DNA of 64,000 nt. Source: Tribonema minus. Its lineage: Eukaryota; Sar; Xanthophyceae; Tribonematales; Tribonemataceae. The first letter of the stretch is position 1. Every line of letters begins with the position of its first letter. The stretch spans positions 1,116,001 to 1,180,000 of the forward strand of contig JAFCMP010000124.1 in the NCBI GenBank assembly GCA_017506865.1, in the 5' to 3' direction. A program made the translations under genes and the position numbers. This document shows positions 12,001-22,545 of this stretch, in pieces. Below the pieces are notes generated by a model, which saw only the letters and a list, made by a program, of their open reading frames with translations, did no database searches and had not been told where the DNA came from.

Positions 12001-13088
12001 CGCTCATAACGATACCAAGAGCTGGAGTCATGCAATATCTGTATCCCCCCCCCCCCCCCCTCTCTCTCTCTTGCACGACAAAAACTGCTTCCCCTACGTC
12101 AAAAATCACAAAGGGCTGTATGTGGCAGGAATGTTTGCTGCCGTGTAGAGTTGCTGTGAAAACGACAGTTGCATGACCCTAACCCTAACCCTAACCATCG
12201 AGCACCTCGTGACGTTCATTCATGCACCTGACCAAATTCATGCGTGAAGGTTCCGGAGAGGAATGCTAACGTTCGTTCACCATCCCGCACACTTCATGCG
12301 TGAAGGTTCCAGAAAGGAACGCTGACGTTCACTTATCATCCCGCACACCAAAATACATTTGTGCGACTCAGCAAAGTGGTCGTCCCCACCGCCTCGTGGT
12401 GCTCATACCACAGCCAATATCATGAATGAACTACTTCACCAAAGTTCGTGTTGACATGTTGTCTTCATGCTCACACACACCGTCAGGTATTGGCACGGAC
12501 ATTCGTGTAACTCAGCGCAGTGGTTGCTGACACACCAACTCGTGAGTACTCTTGTCCCACAGGCACATTCATGAATCCACAACTGTGAAGTGATTCATAA
12601 ACATGCTACTTGAAATAAATTAACATGTAAAGGTCATACCTTGACGTATTCGCGCGACTTAGCAAAGTGGTAGCTGGCCCACCAAGCCGTGGTGCTCATG
12701 CCAATACACAGCCAATATCATGAACCCACTACTGTGAATCCACTACTGCGAAGTGAATGACCACGGACAATTCCGCAAACTACTTCCATCAATGTTTTTG
12801 AAACACTGGAATGCGATGTTTGCGCTGAATCGCACCTTGAGACATTTGTGCAACTCAGCAATGTGCTAGCTGCTCACCGCGTTGTTCACTACAGCAAATT
12901 CATGAACTGCTTCATCAAAGTCTGTACTGGACTGTGGCATTCACGTTAAATCGTACCTTGACGTATTCGTGCGACTCAGCAAAGTGGTAGCTGGCCCACC
13001 GCCGGCCCACCACCTGGGCGCCCCCGAACGCCTGGCGCTTTCCCGCGGCCGCACACCTGAATTCATGATTGTGGATGAATGAACACAT
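9033..13088 (-). CDS. gcvH: Glycine cleavage system H protein, mitochondrial
   Basis: H protein carries the lipoyl-lysine arm that shuttles the aminomethyl group between the P, T and L proteins of the mitochondrial glycine cleavage system. Exons on the minus strand are 13088-12957, 10623-10517 and 9264-9033 (TGA stop), with phases 0 and 2 consistent. Joined, they give [49 protein letters not shown] and [18 protein letters not shown]. The lipoylated Lys is in SVESVKAAS. The model from ATG 13088 is 156 aa, normal for a precursor. The N-terminus is the weak point: this ATG gives an unremarkable presequence, and a CAG acceptor at 13057 could instead join an unseen upstream exon. It is divergent from gcvT, its partner in the complex. 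Confidence 0.85.
9265..9570 (-). repeat. Poly-G tracts and copies of the last H-protein exon's 5' edge
   Basis: Long G runs (about 9271-9302, 9409-9431 and 9567-9585; poly-C on the coding strand) serve as polypyrimidine tracts next to the acceptor at 9265. A clear copy of the exon start (GGAGCCGAAGCTGTCGCTGTT) lies at about 9383-9405, followed by its own poly-G. A weaker copy lies near 9510-9560. Confidence 0.7.
10025..10420 (-). repeat. Copies of the 3' edge of H-protein exon 10517-10623
   Basis: Three copies of the exon end plus donor (ACTCACGTCTTGTCGAA, GGCGCCCACTTCCGGCAGCT) lie at about 10030-10070, 10205-10245 and 10345-10420. The nearest to the real exon is the longest and best preserved. 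One runs into a 25-bp poly-C tract at about 10075-10098. Confidence 0.8.
12176..12198 (+). repeat. Interstitial telomere-like array (CCCTAA)n in a gcvH intron
   Basis: More than three uninterrupted CCCTAA units form the array. It is the same hexamer that recurs in many other introns of the window. Confidence 0.8.
12240..12900 (-). repeat. Copies of the 3' edge of H-protein exon 12957-13056 and small tandem repeats
   Basis: Four decayed copies of the exon end plus donor (pattern TTCGTGCGACTCAGCAAAGTGGT with variants) lie at about 12355-12410, 12500-12545, 12640-12705 and 12835-12890. A separate 55-bp tandem pair (CATGCGTGAAGGTTCC) lies at 12238-12350. Confidence 0.75.
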
Positions 13089-14930
13089 GAAACGCTGTCA
13101 ATTTCATGATCGTGAATGAACGGATGAATGAATGCGCTGTCAGGCGGTGCGGTCGCACGTGCGAAAGCTGCGCTCTCACACCTGTTTCATGATCGTGAAT
13201 GAACGGATGAATGCGCTGTCAGGCGGTGCGGTCGCACGTGCGCTAGCTGCGCTCTCCAGCCCCAAACGCGCTCGTGCATGCGATCAAGAATTGCCCGGAG
13301 GCTGATCTGACTGAACGAATTGTGCTTTAGAGGTCAAATCAAAAGGCGTACTCGCGCCCGCTAAGCTGCCTAGCCCCAAGGTAAAATATTTGAAAAGATA
13401 AGGATCGAGTGCTGCATTGATGATCTTGTCAGCACAGCACGTTTTCCGTCGCTTGAAGTTGCCACGAAGGAGGCATTTGACCGCCTGTTTTTCGTTCATG
13501 TAAGGACTGGTGAGAGAGACGCAGCCCCACGTGCATCAGTCGGAAAGAAAAAAAGCCTCACGTGCTGCCCCCTCCCCCCCCCCCGCCCACCCTTGTGTCC
13601 CTGGCACAGCCTGCCATGATGCTGCAAGGTCTGACTTGCCAGTTCGTGAGAAAAAGAGGTGATCTTGCTGAGCACGATCATCTTCACTCGCCGCGTGTGT
13701 GCTTTGACAGTCCACAAATTCTATGCACATGCACATGTTGCCAGAAGGAGTACTGCAGCTGCTAGTCCAGCCAAGTTCTGACGCAAATCGACCCCCTGCT
13801 GGTGGTCGGCCTTTTTTGGTTTTGCACGGGCCTGAACCGCATCAAATTCCGTGAAACTCGTGACGTGTAGCTCAACAAGCTACTGGTATATCTCTGTGAG
13901 CAATTGACAGCACTGTCATGGCATCGACGACGCATGACTTCTCACATCGACAGGATAGCATGCGGATCGTGCAGTGACGTAAGCGATCATGGCTAGACAG
14001 GCAACAGAGTCAGATGGGCCAGTCAAGCCCATATTGCAGAGTGCATGCATGACGAGTGTGTAACTGCGTGCGCCTGACAGCTTGAACGATGTGCACAATA
14101 CCATCACTGTCGCAGCGGTCATCTGCGCTTCAGGCTGGTGAGCCGAAGGGCTGCTCTTCGACGGCTTCCGATCTACTACCTCCAGTGACGTCTCGACGTC
14201 TATCCCCTACAAGACAGCTGCAGTTAAACCTGAACCATGGCTTGCGTAGCGTCATGCTCCAGCGACGGCTGCTGTCCACAGCAGTCAAACATGCGCACCT
14301 CCCTACGCACCGCTGCTCTGTTCTGATGCGGGATCTTGACTAGGCAAGTGCTTGATGCCAGCCGAAGCAGTACGCCATTACTAGTGTCGCCAGCTTTGGT
14401 TAACCGATGAATGAATCAACCGCCACATGCTGCAGCTACGGTGTGCTGGCGCCGTGGGTCCTAATGCCAAGTTGCAGCATCAACAGCAACTGCTCCTCTC
14501 GTTTTGCTTCGAAAGTCAGCGTAGTGCACATCGTCGCTCACCTGGGCATCTGTGCCACCGCCCGCGATCCCATCATAGCAAAAGCCCTCATCGCCATGGT
14601 GCTCTGTGTGCAGCAACGCCACCAGCGCAGCAGCAGAGTCAACAAAAGATGTACGTATGAGGTGTCGAAGTATCTAGAAGAGCGAACCTGTGTGTGGGCA
14701 GGCCTTGCAGAGGCTACGCCAGGCTCCTTACCTGTGCTGGTGCGGGGTGCACAGGGGGGCTGCTGTGTGTTGGTGCTTGCGGGCGGTGTGTGAGGTGTCC
14801 CGCTGCAGCTGCGATTGACGAGGAGCGATGCCACTTTTTTTAATTCAGGCTTAGGCACCACCGCAGTTGTATATACGCACACACAGCGACAGTCAGGCGA
14901 CGCCACAGCCCGCGCTACACATCCAGCACC
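13089..14930. promoter_or_regulatory. Shared intergenic region between divergent gcvH and gcvT
   Basis: This 1.8-kb interval separates two genes of the same enzyme complex that point away from each other. It contains an 85-bp tandem pair (about 13105-13255, GGCGGTGCGGTCGCACGTGCG) and a GTATATAC element at 869-876 of the 14-kb block (14869-14876), about 55 bp before the gcvT ATG, which may be TATA-like. A hidden first exon of gcvH could also lie here. No other exon was recognised. Confidence 0.4.
14869..14876 (+). promoter_or_regulatory. TATA-like element upstream of gcvT
   Basis: GTATATAC lies about 55 bp upstream of the gcvT ATG. The spacing would suit a short 5' UTR. This is only a sequence resemblance. 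Confidence 0.25.
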
Positions 14931-17900
14931 ATGATGCAGTCAGCGGTACGCGCAGCTGTGCGCTCGGGGCGCACCCTGGCCCGCGCTCCCGCAGCAGGTA
15001 CGCATGAAACAGTTGCCGAAACATGCACACCACCGCAGTCATGGTCAGTACATGATTCGCTGCAATGCTGCAGGTCTTGCTGAGGATGTAGATGGCTCAA
15101 TAATGTGTGACTCTACCATCATGCAAGCTGAAGCTCGTTTAGCTGTCAGTGCGGCCGGCTGCCCTGCAAGATGTCAAAAGTAGATTTTCTGCTGACGTGC
15201 AGCAATGAAGGCGATGCTTCACGCACGAAATGATGCGGGTCCCGCTGTGGCTGCAGCCCCTTAGCTCGGCAATCCCGAGCAGGATTCATATGCATATCGC
15301 TGCTGTAGCAGTTGTGCAGGTTATCGTGACGTCAGGTTGTGGCGCACTGTATCTTTGCCAACAGCTGCTAATTATGATGATGTGCCATTGCAGTCGTCTC
15401 CCGGCGCACGATGGCGACGGACGAGCCATTGGAAAAGACTGCGTACTATGACATGCACGTGGAGCTCAAGGGCAAGATGGTGCCCTTTGCGGGCTACTCA
15501 CTGCCTGTCCTGTACGAAACCGAGGCGGGCGGTGTGCTGAAGGAGACCCTGAACACCCGCGCACTGGTAAGTCTAGCCAAAAACTACACAATAAGTTTCA
15601 CATTTGTGAGGCGGCTGGTTTGTCTCCCCAAGTTGGCGAGTGCAGACCTCGTGAACTGGTACCTAAGAATAAACTGTTGGAATTGCAGCAGCCCCTACAT
15701 GATTCACTCTGCTTCAGTATTGACAGAAGTTCTTTTTCAAGAGAGTCAAGCATTATGTGACAGGTTGCAACGGGGTTGTCTGCAGGTCACACTCAGTTCC
15801 ATCAGCAATATGGAAGTAACAAAGAGAGTGATTACTCTTGAATGATGATGGATGCAGTTGGAGTTGCGGGCTTTGACGCCATGCGCACGCGACGCATTGC
15901 GGACCATAACGTCTCTAGCATCGCCAGCCATCCCATCAGTCGTGTACTGCATTCCACTGCGGCCTCGGTAGTGGGGCCCCTGGTGATTTGACTGAGCACT
16001 GAGCAGTTTTACACCGCCCAGATGGGGCGAATCCATGTTGCATCACAATGTAGAAGTGCCAAGTACCGCCGCTAGGCAAAGTAGGCAGAGTTGATGTTTG
16101 TTCCCTTTCCAAAACACTGCATCGCCTGTGGCATTCACGTACTGTGCTGATTGCTGATGCACACCTGCACCAGTGTTGAGCGATGGTGCGCGTGGTGCAG
16201 CTGTCACGTAATTGAAGTTGAAGTCGATGTAAGTTGCACTGCCTGAAGTGTCTTGGAGAGTCAAACGTCAAACAGCGCTGTTGCGCCGCTAGAGCTCCAC
16301 TTTAGTGGTTTCGCGGGCCAGCCACTTGTGCAGATGCTCTGCAGCAGCGGCGCCACGGTCAATGGTGGAAGGCACTTGCGGCTAATCACCCCTTGTCACC
16401 TAGAGCTCTACGATCTTTGAAACGCTTCCATGGCACCACACACTTGCTGTGACCTGCTTTGAGCAAGGCTGCAGCGCCAGCTCCGACGCGCCGCAGATGT
16501 GGCGACTGCGGTGAACGGGCTGTCGCAATGAGCTGAGCCGTGCTGCCGCCTCTTCACATCTCGCGCTTGTGCATCGGACGCCACACCACCGATCGGCGCT
16601 GCCGCGTGTGGTCCGCGCTGAGCAAAGCTGCAGCGGCCTGTTCAATGGGCCGCACACAAGAACAGGATTAAGGGCTAGGGTTAGGGCTAGGGCCGCACTG
16701 CACTCATCGGCGCGCTGTCGTGGCGCGTGATACGGGTCAATTTGGGCTGCAACAGCCTAACCCTAACCCTAACCCTAAGCTGCACATCAATCTAAATCTC
16801 TGTCACATAATGTCTGCCTGTATGGCCTCGCTGAGCAGGGATGCAGCGTTCTCTTCGATGTCTCGCACATGGGGCAGCTGCGGTGGACGGGCTGTCGCGA
16901 TGAGCTGAGCGGTGCTGACCCTAACTGATACCCTAACTGATACCCTAATCCTAACCTGCGCATGAATCTAAATTGCTGCCACCGCGTGTGATTCGCGCTG
17001 AGCAGGGCTGCAGCTGCCTCTTCGATGTCTCGCACACGAGCACAGGGTTTAGGGTTAGATTGGGTGAGGGCTAGGCTTAGGGCTGCACTGTGCTCAAAGG
17101 ATCCCTGTCGTTCCGTGTGATGTGGGCCGATTCGGGCTGCATCAGCCTCTAGCCCTAAGCCGCACATTGGTTCTAAATTCTGTCATACCTGCGCGATCTG
17201 CTGAGCAGGGATGCAGCGGTCTCTTTGACGTCTCGCACATGGGGCAGCTGCGGTGGACGGGCAAGGACGCCGTCAAGTTCATTGAGCACTGCGTGGTGGG
17301 CGACATTGCGGGCCTCAAGCCGGGGGAGGGGCGCCTCAGCCTCATCACTGACCAGTCCGGCGGCATAATTGACGACACCGTCATCACCAACGCAGGTGAG
17401 CGCTGCTGCCACCGCATGCCTGAGTAATTAAAAAGTCAACGATGCTTCAAAGGGGTATGTATGATCAACGACGCCAACACCGCCACCGCCAGTGCGCACT
17501 GCATGCCTAAATATCTCTGTACCAAAGGATGCAATCAAGTGGTATCATTGACGACATCGTCATCACCAACGCACGTGAGCGCTGCTGTTGCCACCTTTGT
17601 GTATACGTGTTCATGAACAAAGTGAATAATCATTCATGAATCAAGCCTCATTACGGACCAGTCCGGCGGCATCATTGACGACACCGTCATCACCAACGCC
17701 GGTGAGCGCTGCCGCAATTGAGCGAATTTATTCAATATTGCAATCAAGTGGTATGATCGACGACACCGTCATCACCAACGCCAGTGAGCGATGCTGCCAC
17801 TGGCCACTGCATGATGCATGAATGAATTCATTGAAATGAACATAACCACAACTGAGATGGGCATGTGATGACACTGTCATCACCAACGCCATCATTTGTT

Positions 17901-20900
17901 ACAACAATGCAAACAACTGGTAAGATGGACGACACCGTCATCACCAACGCCGGTGAGCGCTGCTGCCGCTGCAGTTGTGGAACATATTCAACGAGACGCA
18001 GACCACAGTGCAAACTTGTGGTTATCTACTCAACAAAATGTGAAGTCACAGTGCGAACAAGTGGTATAATCAATTACACTGTCATCACCAATACCGGTGA
18101 GCGCTGCTGCCGCTGCATGCCCAAATACGCGTTCTAAGTTCAACTCCGCCACGATTGAGCCAGGGCGGTATTGTTGTGACACTGTCATCACCACTGCGAG
18201 TGCTGCAGCAGCTGTCGGTGGCTGCTGCGTGCCTGAATCTAAATGATTCTCATTTCTTAGAGAGTAGCGGTGTAGGTATTGATGACGCCACATCACCGAT
18301 GCTGAGCGCTGCTGCTGCTGCGGCGGCAGCAGCGGCGGCGGCGGCAGCAGCGGCGGCGGCAGCGGCAATGACGGCAAAGAGGTAATGACGGCGGCGGCGG
18401 CGGCGGCGGCGGTGGCGGCGCAGCGGCGGCGGCGCAGCGGCGGCGCAGCGGTGGCGTGCGCAGAATGCAGACTCATCATGAATGTAATTACGTATGAGTT
18501 TGGTGGCGGCAGCATCAGTGGCGCCGTTATTACAACGCTGGAGAGTGCTGCTGCTGAGCACACAGCTGAGAGATGTGGAACTGACTGAGCCAGCATGACG
18601 GCGGGGGTGTCTGGTTCGGGTTCGAGTTGAAATGTCTTCTCAGCAAGGCTAGATCGCAGGCCCAGCTCTGCAGCAACAACACGTCATTGCGCTCGCTGCA
18701 AAATGCAGCGCCAATGAGAGATGCGCCCATCAAAAGTGCACATTCTTTTCACGAGGACGAACCAGTACACGCGCAACACCTCTGTGCTTGACAGTACATC
18801 TTTGTACTGACAGTACAATCTGTGTACATGATAGGACGATATGCACCCAATTGAGACAGCAGACATGCCGAGCGGTGCTGCCGTGCCGCGCAGGCCCATA
18901 CTTGACAGTACACATGTGTACTTGACAGTACAATCTGTGCACTCGACAGTACAATACGCACACAACTAAAGTAGAGCTCTGCCGCCGCGCCGCGCAGGCT
19001 CGTACGTGTACATGGTGATCAACGGCGCGTGCAAGCACTCCGACATGGACCACTTCCGCCGCGAGATGGCCAGCTTCAACGGCGACGTGCACATGGAGTA
19101 CCTCGCCGAGCAGCAGCTGCTCGCGCTGCAGGGGCCCGGCGCCGCGGCCGCGCTCGCGCCGCTGCTGCCGTCGTCCATCGACCTCGCCGTGATGCCCTTC
19201 ATGACGGGCGTCGACTGCAAGGTTGCGGGCATCGAGGTGCGTGAATGTGGAAGTTTTAGCTTTAAGATTACAAAGTTGAAGTTTTTGAGTTTGTAAGTTT
19301 GTGCTTGGGGGGGCCCGGCGCGGCGGCCGCGTTGGCGCCGCTGCCACCGTCATCCATTGACCTTGCCGTGATGCCCTTTATGACGGGTGTCGACTGCAAG
19401 GTCGCGGGGCATCGAGGTACGGCAATGTTGAAGTTTCTAGCTTGAAGTTGAAGTCTGTGATGCCGTGATGCCCTCCATGACGGGTTTTGACTGCAAGATC
19501 GCAAGCATCGAGGTACGGTAAATGTGTGTGTGTGTGTATGTGTGTGTGTTTGTTGATTGATGTCTTGAAGTTTCTGCTTGGAAATTAGTGAGGCATTTTT
19601 GAAGTTGGCAGCGCTGAGGCGGCAGCGCTCGCGCCGCTGCTGCCGTCGTCTATCGACCTCGCCGTGATGCCCAAGGTCGTGACATCGAGGCGCGAGTGTG
19701 GTGACGTTTTCTGCTTGAAGTTTGCTGCTTGAAGGTTGCGAATTGAGGCTCGTGCATTCGAGGTGCAAAACGTTGCACCCACCACGCTACTCGGTCACCG
19801 CAGGTTCACAAGCGCGCAACTACGAAATGCATCAATGCGGCGTGCCCTGCTGCCGCTGCGTGGCACCTATGTGAACGCATCCCAGAGGGGTCTGGCAAAC
19901 ATGGGCATCTGAGCATCAGGGTGGAAGCCGTGTCAAGCCCCCAGCCACTGCACGGCACTGTGTAAATGCATCTCAGAGGGCCACGCATATGTCCTAACTC
20001 TCTCGTGGCAGCCAGCACAACATGGCGCTGGCAGTTACATATGGTGCTGACAGTTACATGACAGTTGCGCCCTTTTTTGTAACCCCCCCCCATGCCCCTC
20101 AGGGCTGCCGCGTGACGCGCTGCGGCTACACGGGCGAGGACGGCTTTGAGATCAGCGTGCCCTTCGCGCAGGCGGTCAACCTTGCGCAGTCGCTGCTCAA
20201 GCACAAGGGCGTGATGCCCACGGGCCTCGGTGCGCGCGACGCGTTGCGTCTCGAGGTGCGCGTCAGTGCTCAGCGCTTGCCCACAACTAGGGCTAGGGTC
20301 TGAAGGCGTGAGGCTTTGATAGAGTGCGACGTCGCGTAGGTGCGTGTCAAGCGCTCAGCTCGTACCCTACCAGCGTTGCAGCTGGGGTTATGCTCAGGGC
20401 TCTGTTGCTAGCGGGGTTGGGGTTGTACAGGCCGTTGACCTCTCGCGCAGTCGGTACCGAAGCCCAAGAGCCCAAACGCCTGGTGTAGGTGGGTTTGGGG
20501 TAGGGGATTGGGATACGAGGCACGCCAGGCATGGCCTGCGGTCTTGACCAGAATCACATATCACAAGTGGGTCAATTTTTTGTCATGATGTGCTCGCTTA
20601 CCACCGTGCGCAGGTCGTACAGGCTGCTGGCCTCCACCAGCTCAGGGTTAGGGTTAGGGTTAGGGTTAGGGTTATGCGTGTGCTGCGCACGGGGCGGCAG
20701 CTCTCATTAGGGTCTGGGTTAGGGTTAGCTTTAGGGTTAGCTTGCAGGTCTTCTCTGCGCCTGTGGCGGCGCGGAGTTCAAGGACGTCACACAAGTTGAC
20801 GGCAGGAGCCGTGCGCCGAGTCACCCTCGCGAGGCGCCCACGACTCAATCGGGGGAATTAGAGTCATCTGCAGCAAAGTAACTCCTCCGCACCTAGTGCG

Positions 20901-22545
20901 TGCTCATCGTCAGCCGCCTGTGAAACCCTGGCCCTAACCCTTAAGCTCACCATCCGCCCCGCTGCCATCGCTCGCCGCCATGCGCTCAGGCCAGGCTGTG
21001 CCTCTACGGAAACGACATTGACCTCACGACGAACCCGGTGGAGGCGGGCCTCCGTGGACTATGGGGGGCGTCCATGACTCACTCAGGGGGGAGTCTGAGT
21101 CACCTGCGGCAACTTTTACGTGCTCAATTTCAGCAGCCCGTGAAACCCCCACCCTGACCCTAGCCCTAACCCTAAGCTCACCATCCTTTGCTGCCGTCTC
21201 TCCGCCGCCTTGCACCCTGCAAACCAGGCCGGGCTGTGCCTCTACGGCAACGACATTGACCTCACGACAAATCCGGTGGAGGCGGGCCTCGCGTGGACTA
21301 TGGGGGGCGTCAAGGGCCGCAGGCGCACGGAGCAGGGCTTCCTCGGCGCGGACAAGTTCCTGCAGCCGGACGGCAAGCTCAAAAAGGTCACGCGCAAGCG
21401 CGTCGGCATCGCGGGCATGAAGGTATGTACTTCAAAGTAAGAAGTATGAAACCTTGCCCTGACACAGTGAACACCGCATCAGCAGTGGCTTCTGCACGAT
21501 CCATTGATGCTCTGAGGTGGCCAATAACTTAGCTGCAGTGTAAATGGCAAGTATTAGAAGGTCAGACGCAAGCGCGTCGGCATCGCCGGCATGAAGGTAC
21601 GTTGGTCATACAACTTGGTATGCATGTATGCTGCTGATGTAACTTCAACCCCACGTACAGGCGCACTGGGCCAACAGCACCTGAATAAGCCAGCGTAGTG
21701 AGAGCATGCCAACGAGTGACTGCAGCGTGTGGCAAGCTCGAGAAGGTCACGCGCTCGGCATCACCGGCATGTAGGTATGCATATATGAAACCTAGCTACA
21801 GCGTGACGGCAAGCTCGAGAAGGTCACGCGCAAGCGCTTCGGCATCACCGGCATGAAGATATGCATATATGAAACCTAGCTAGCTGGTCCTGACCCCCCC
21901 CCCCCGCGCCCCCCATCCCGCAGCCCCACGCGCGGCCACCCGGATCTTTGACGCCACAATTTGCATGCAACAAATCAGGAATCTGAGTCTGAGTCGCAAA
22001 TCCCCCCTCCCCCCCCGTTGCCCCCTCCGCAGGCCCCTGCGCGCGGCCACACGGAGATCTTTGATGCCACAATTTGCATGCAACAAGTCAAAAATCTGAG
22101 TCTGAGTCGCAACTCCCCCCCCCCCAAAATAAATCATCAACTCAGAAAGATCCTACCGCCCCCCTCCCCCAGGCCCCCGCACGCGGCCACACGGAGATCT
22201 TCGATGCCGAGGGAAAGACCAAGATCGGCGAGATCACGAGCAAACTGCATGAAACAAGTCAAATATCGAGTCTGAATCGCAACTCCCCCCCCCCCCCCCC
22301 TCGTGCAGGCCCCCGCGCGCGGCCACACGGAGATCTTTGACGCCGAGGGCAAGACCAAGATCGGCGAGATCACCAGCGGCACGTTCTCGCCGTGCCTCAA
22401 GCGCCCGCTCGCGATGGGCTACGTCGCGGCGGAGCACTCCAAGACGGACACGCCGGTGATGCTCAGCGTGCGCGGCAAGCTCCAGCCCGCCGTCGTGTCC
22501 AGCATGCCGTTCGTCGAGACGCGCTACTTCAAGCCCGCGGCGTAA
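14931..22545 (+). CDS. gcvT: Glycine cleavage system T protein (aminomethyltransferase), mitochondrial
   Basis: T protein transfers the methylene group from H-protein-bound aminomethyl lipoate to tetrahydrofolate, releasing ammonia. The seven exons are 14931-14997, 15394-15566, 17209-17395, 18998-19236, 20103-20255, 21228-21422 and 22309-22545, giving 416 aa with a TAA stop. All phases agree and the length matches eukaryotic T proteins. The N-terminus ([19 protein letters not shown]) is an Arg-rich, acid-free mitochondrial presequence. Family motifs seen are [80 protein letters not shown] with the conserved TPVE replaced by [21 protein letters not shown], and [13 protein letters not shown] at the C-terminus. 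The six introns hold many copies of the neighbouring exon edges. It is divergent from gcvH. Confidence 0.95.
16290..16440 (-). repeat. Dispersed repeat copy with exon-like end, inside a gcvT intron
   Basis: On the minus strand a block (GATCGTAGAGCTCTAGGTGA ... GCCGCAAGTGCCTTCCACC ... CGCCGCTGCTGCAG) is closely similar to plus-strand blocks at about 42173-42255 and 57085-57170. In this copy only, the sequence continues as an open frame ending [16 protein letters not shown] and a TAG stop, preceded by a possible TTAG acceptor. It could be the last exon of an unidentified gene or a transposed gene fragment. Confidence 0.5.
16440..17045 (+). repeat. Copies of the 5' edge of gcvT exon 3
   Basis: Copies of the acceptor and exon start (GAGCAGGGATGCAGCG, GTCTCGCACATGGGGCAGCT, GCGGTGGACGGGC) occur at about 16455-16520, 16610-16650, 16835-16905 and 16995-17040, all upstream of the true exon at 17209. 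Telomere-like runs (TTAGGG at 16671-16692, CCCTAA at 16756-16782) lie between them. Confidence 0.8.
17520..18200 (+). repeat. Array of copies of the 3' edge of gcvT exon 3
   Basis: Seven copies of the exon end encoding [11 protein letters not shown] plus its GTGAGC donor lie near 17540-17583, 17655-17707, 17750-17792, 17865-17890, 17930-17957, 18062-18100 and 18172-18200. Several keep the reading frame and a perfect donor. Spacers contain ATTCATGAAT-type and TGCTGCCGC sequences. Confidence 0.85.
18305..18455. repeat. GCG/GGC triplet microsatellite in gcvT intron 3
   Basis: A dense GCG/GCA triplet array, about 150 bp long, with small interruptions. It gives Ala or Arg runs in all frames and is not coding. 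Confidence 0.85.
19300..19695 (+). repeat. Copies of the 3' edge of gcvT exon 4
   Basis: Three copies lie downstream of the exon: a long one at about 19306-19418 covering CTGCCACCGTCATCCATTGA to ATCGAG/GTACGG, a shorter one at about 19460-19515, and one at about 19605-19690. Each ends at a GTACGG or GTGCGT-like donor. A TG-rich microsatellite (about 19522-19550) follows the second. Confidence 0.85.
20642..20672 (+). repeat. Interstitial telomere-like array (TTAGGG)n in gcvT intron 5
   Basis: Four to five uninterrupted TTAGGG units form the array, with partial units again at about 20707-20740. Confidence 0.85.
20985..21075 (+). repeat. Copy of the 5' edge of gcvT exon 6
   Basis: An acceptor-like CAGGCCAGGCTGTGCCTCTA followed by about 65 bp that nearly matches the start of exon 6 at 21228. 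The copy has lost the reading frame near GGGCCTCCGTGGAC. Confidence 0.85.
21555..21870 (+). repeat. Copies of the 3' edge of gcvT exon 6
   Basis: Three copies of AAGGTCACGCGCAAGCGC..GGCATGAAG with a GTACG or GTATG donor lie at about 21560-21600, 21740-21778 and 21810-21865. Confidence 0.85.
21890..22240 (+). repeat. Copies of the 5' edge of gcvT exon 7
   Basis: Three copies of poly-C, CAG acceptor, GCGCGGCCACACGGAGATCT lie at about 21893-21965, 22010-22080 and 22110-22240, upstream of the true exon at 22309. The nearest copy reproduces about 65 bp of the exon. Between copies the linker AGTCAAAAATCTGAGTCTGA repeats. Confidence 0.85.

Noticed and set aside
13284-13499. 71-codon minus-strand frame as the first gcvH exon
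   Set aside because: It ends in a stop before the known exon and has no presequence character or donor in the needed phase.
18030-18596. Ala-rich minus-strand frame of about 190 codons
   Set aside because: Produced by the GCG triplet microsatellite in a gcvT intron.
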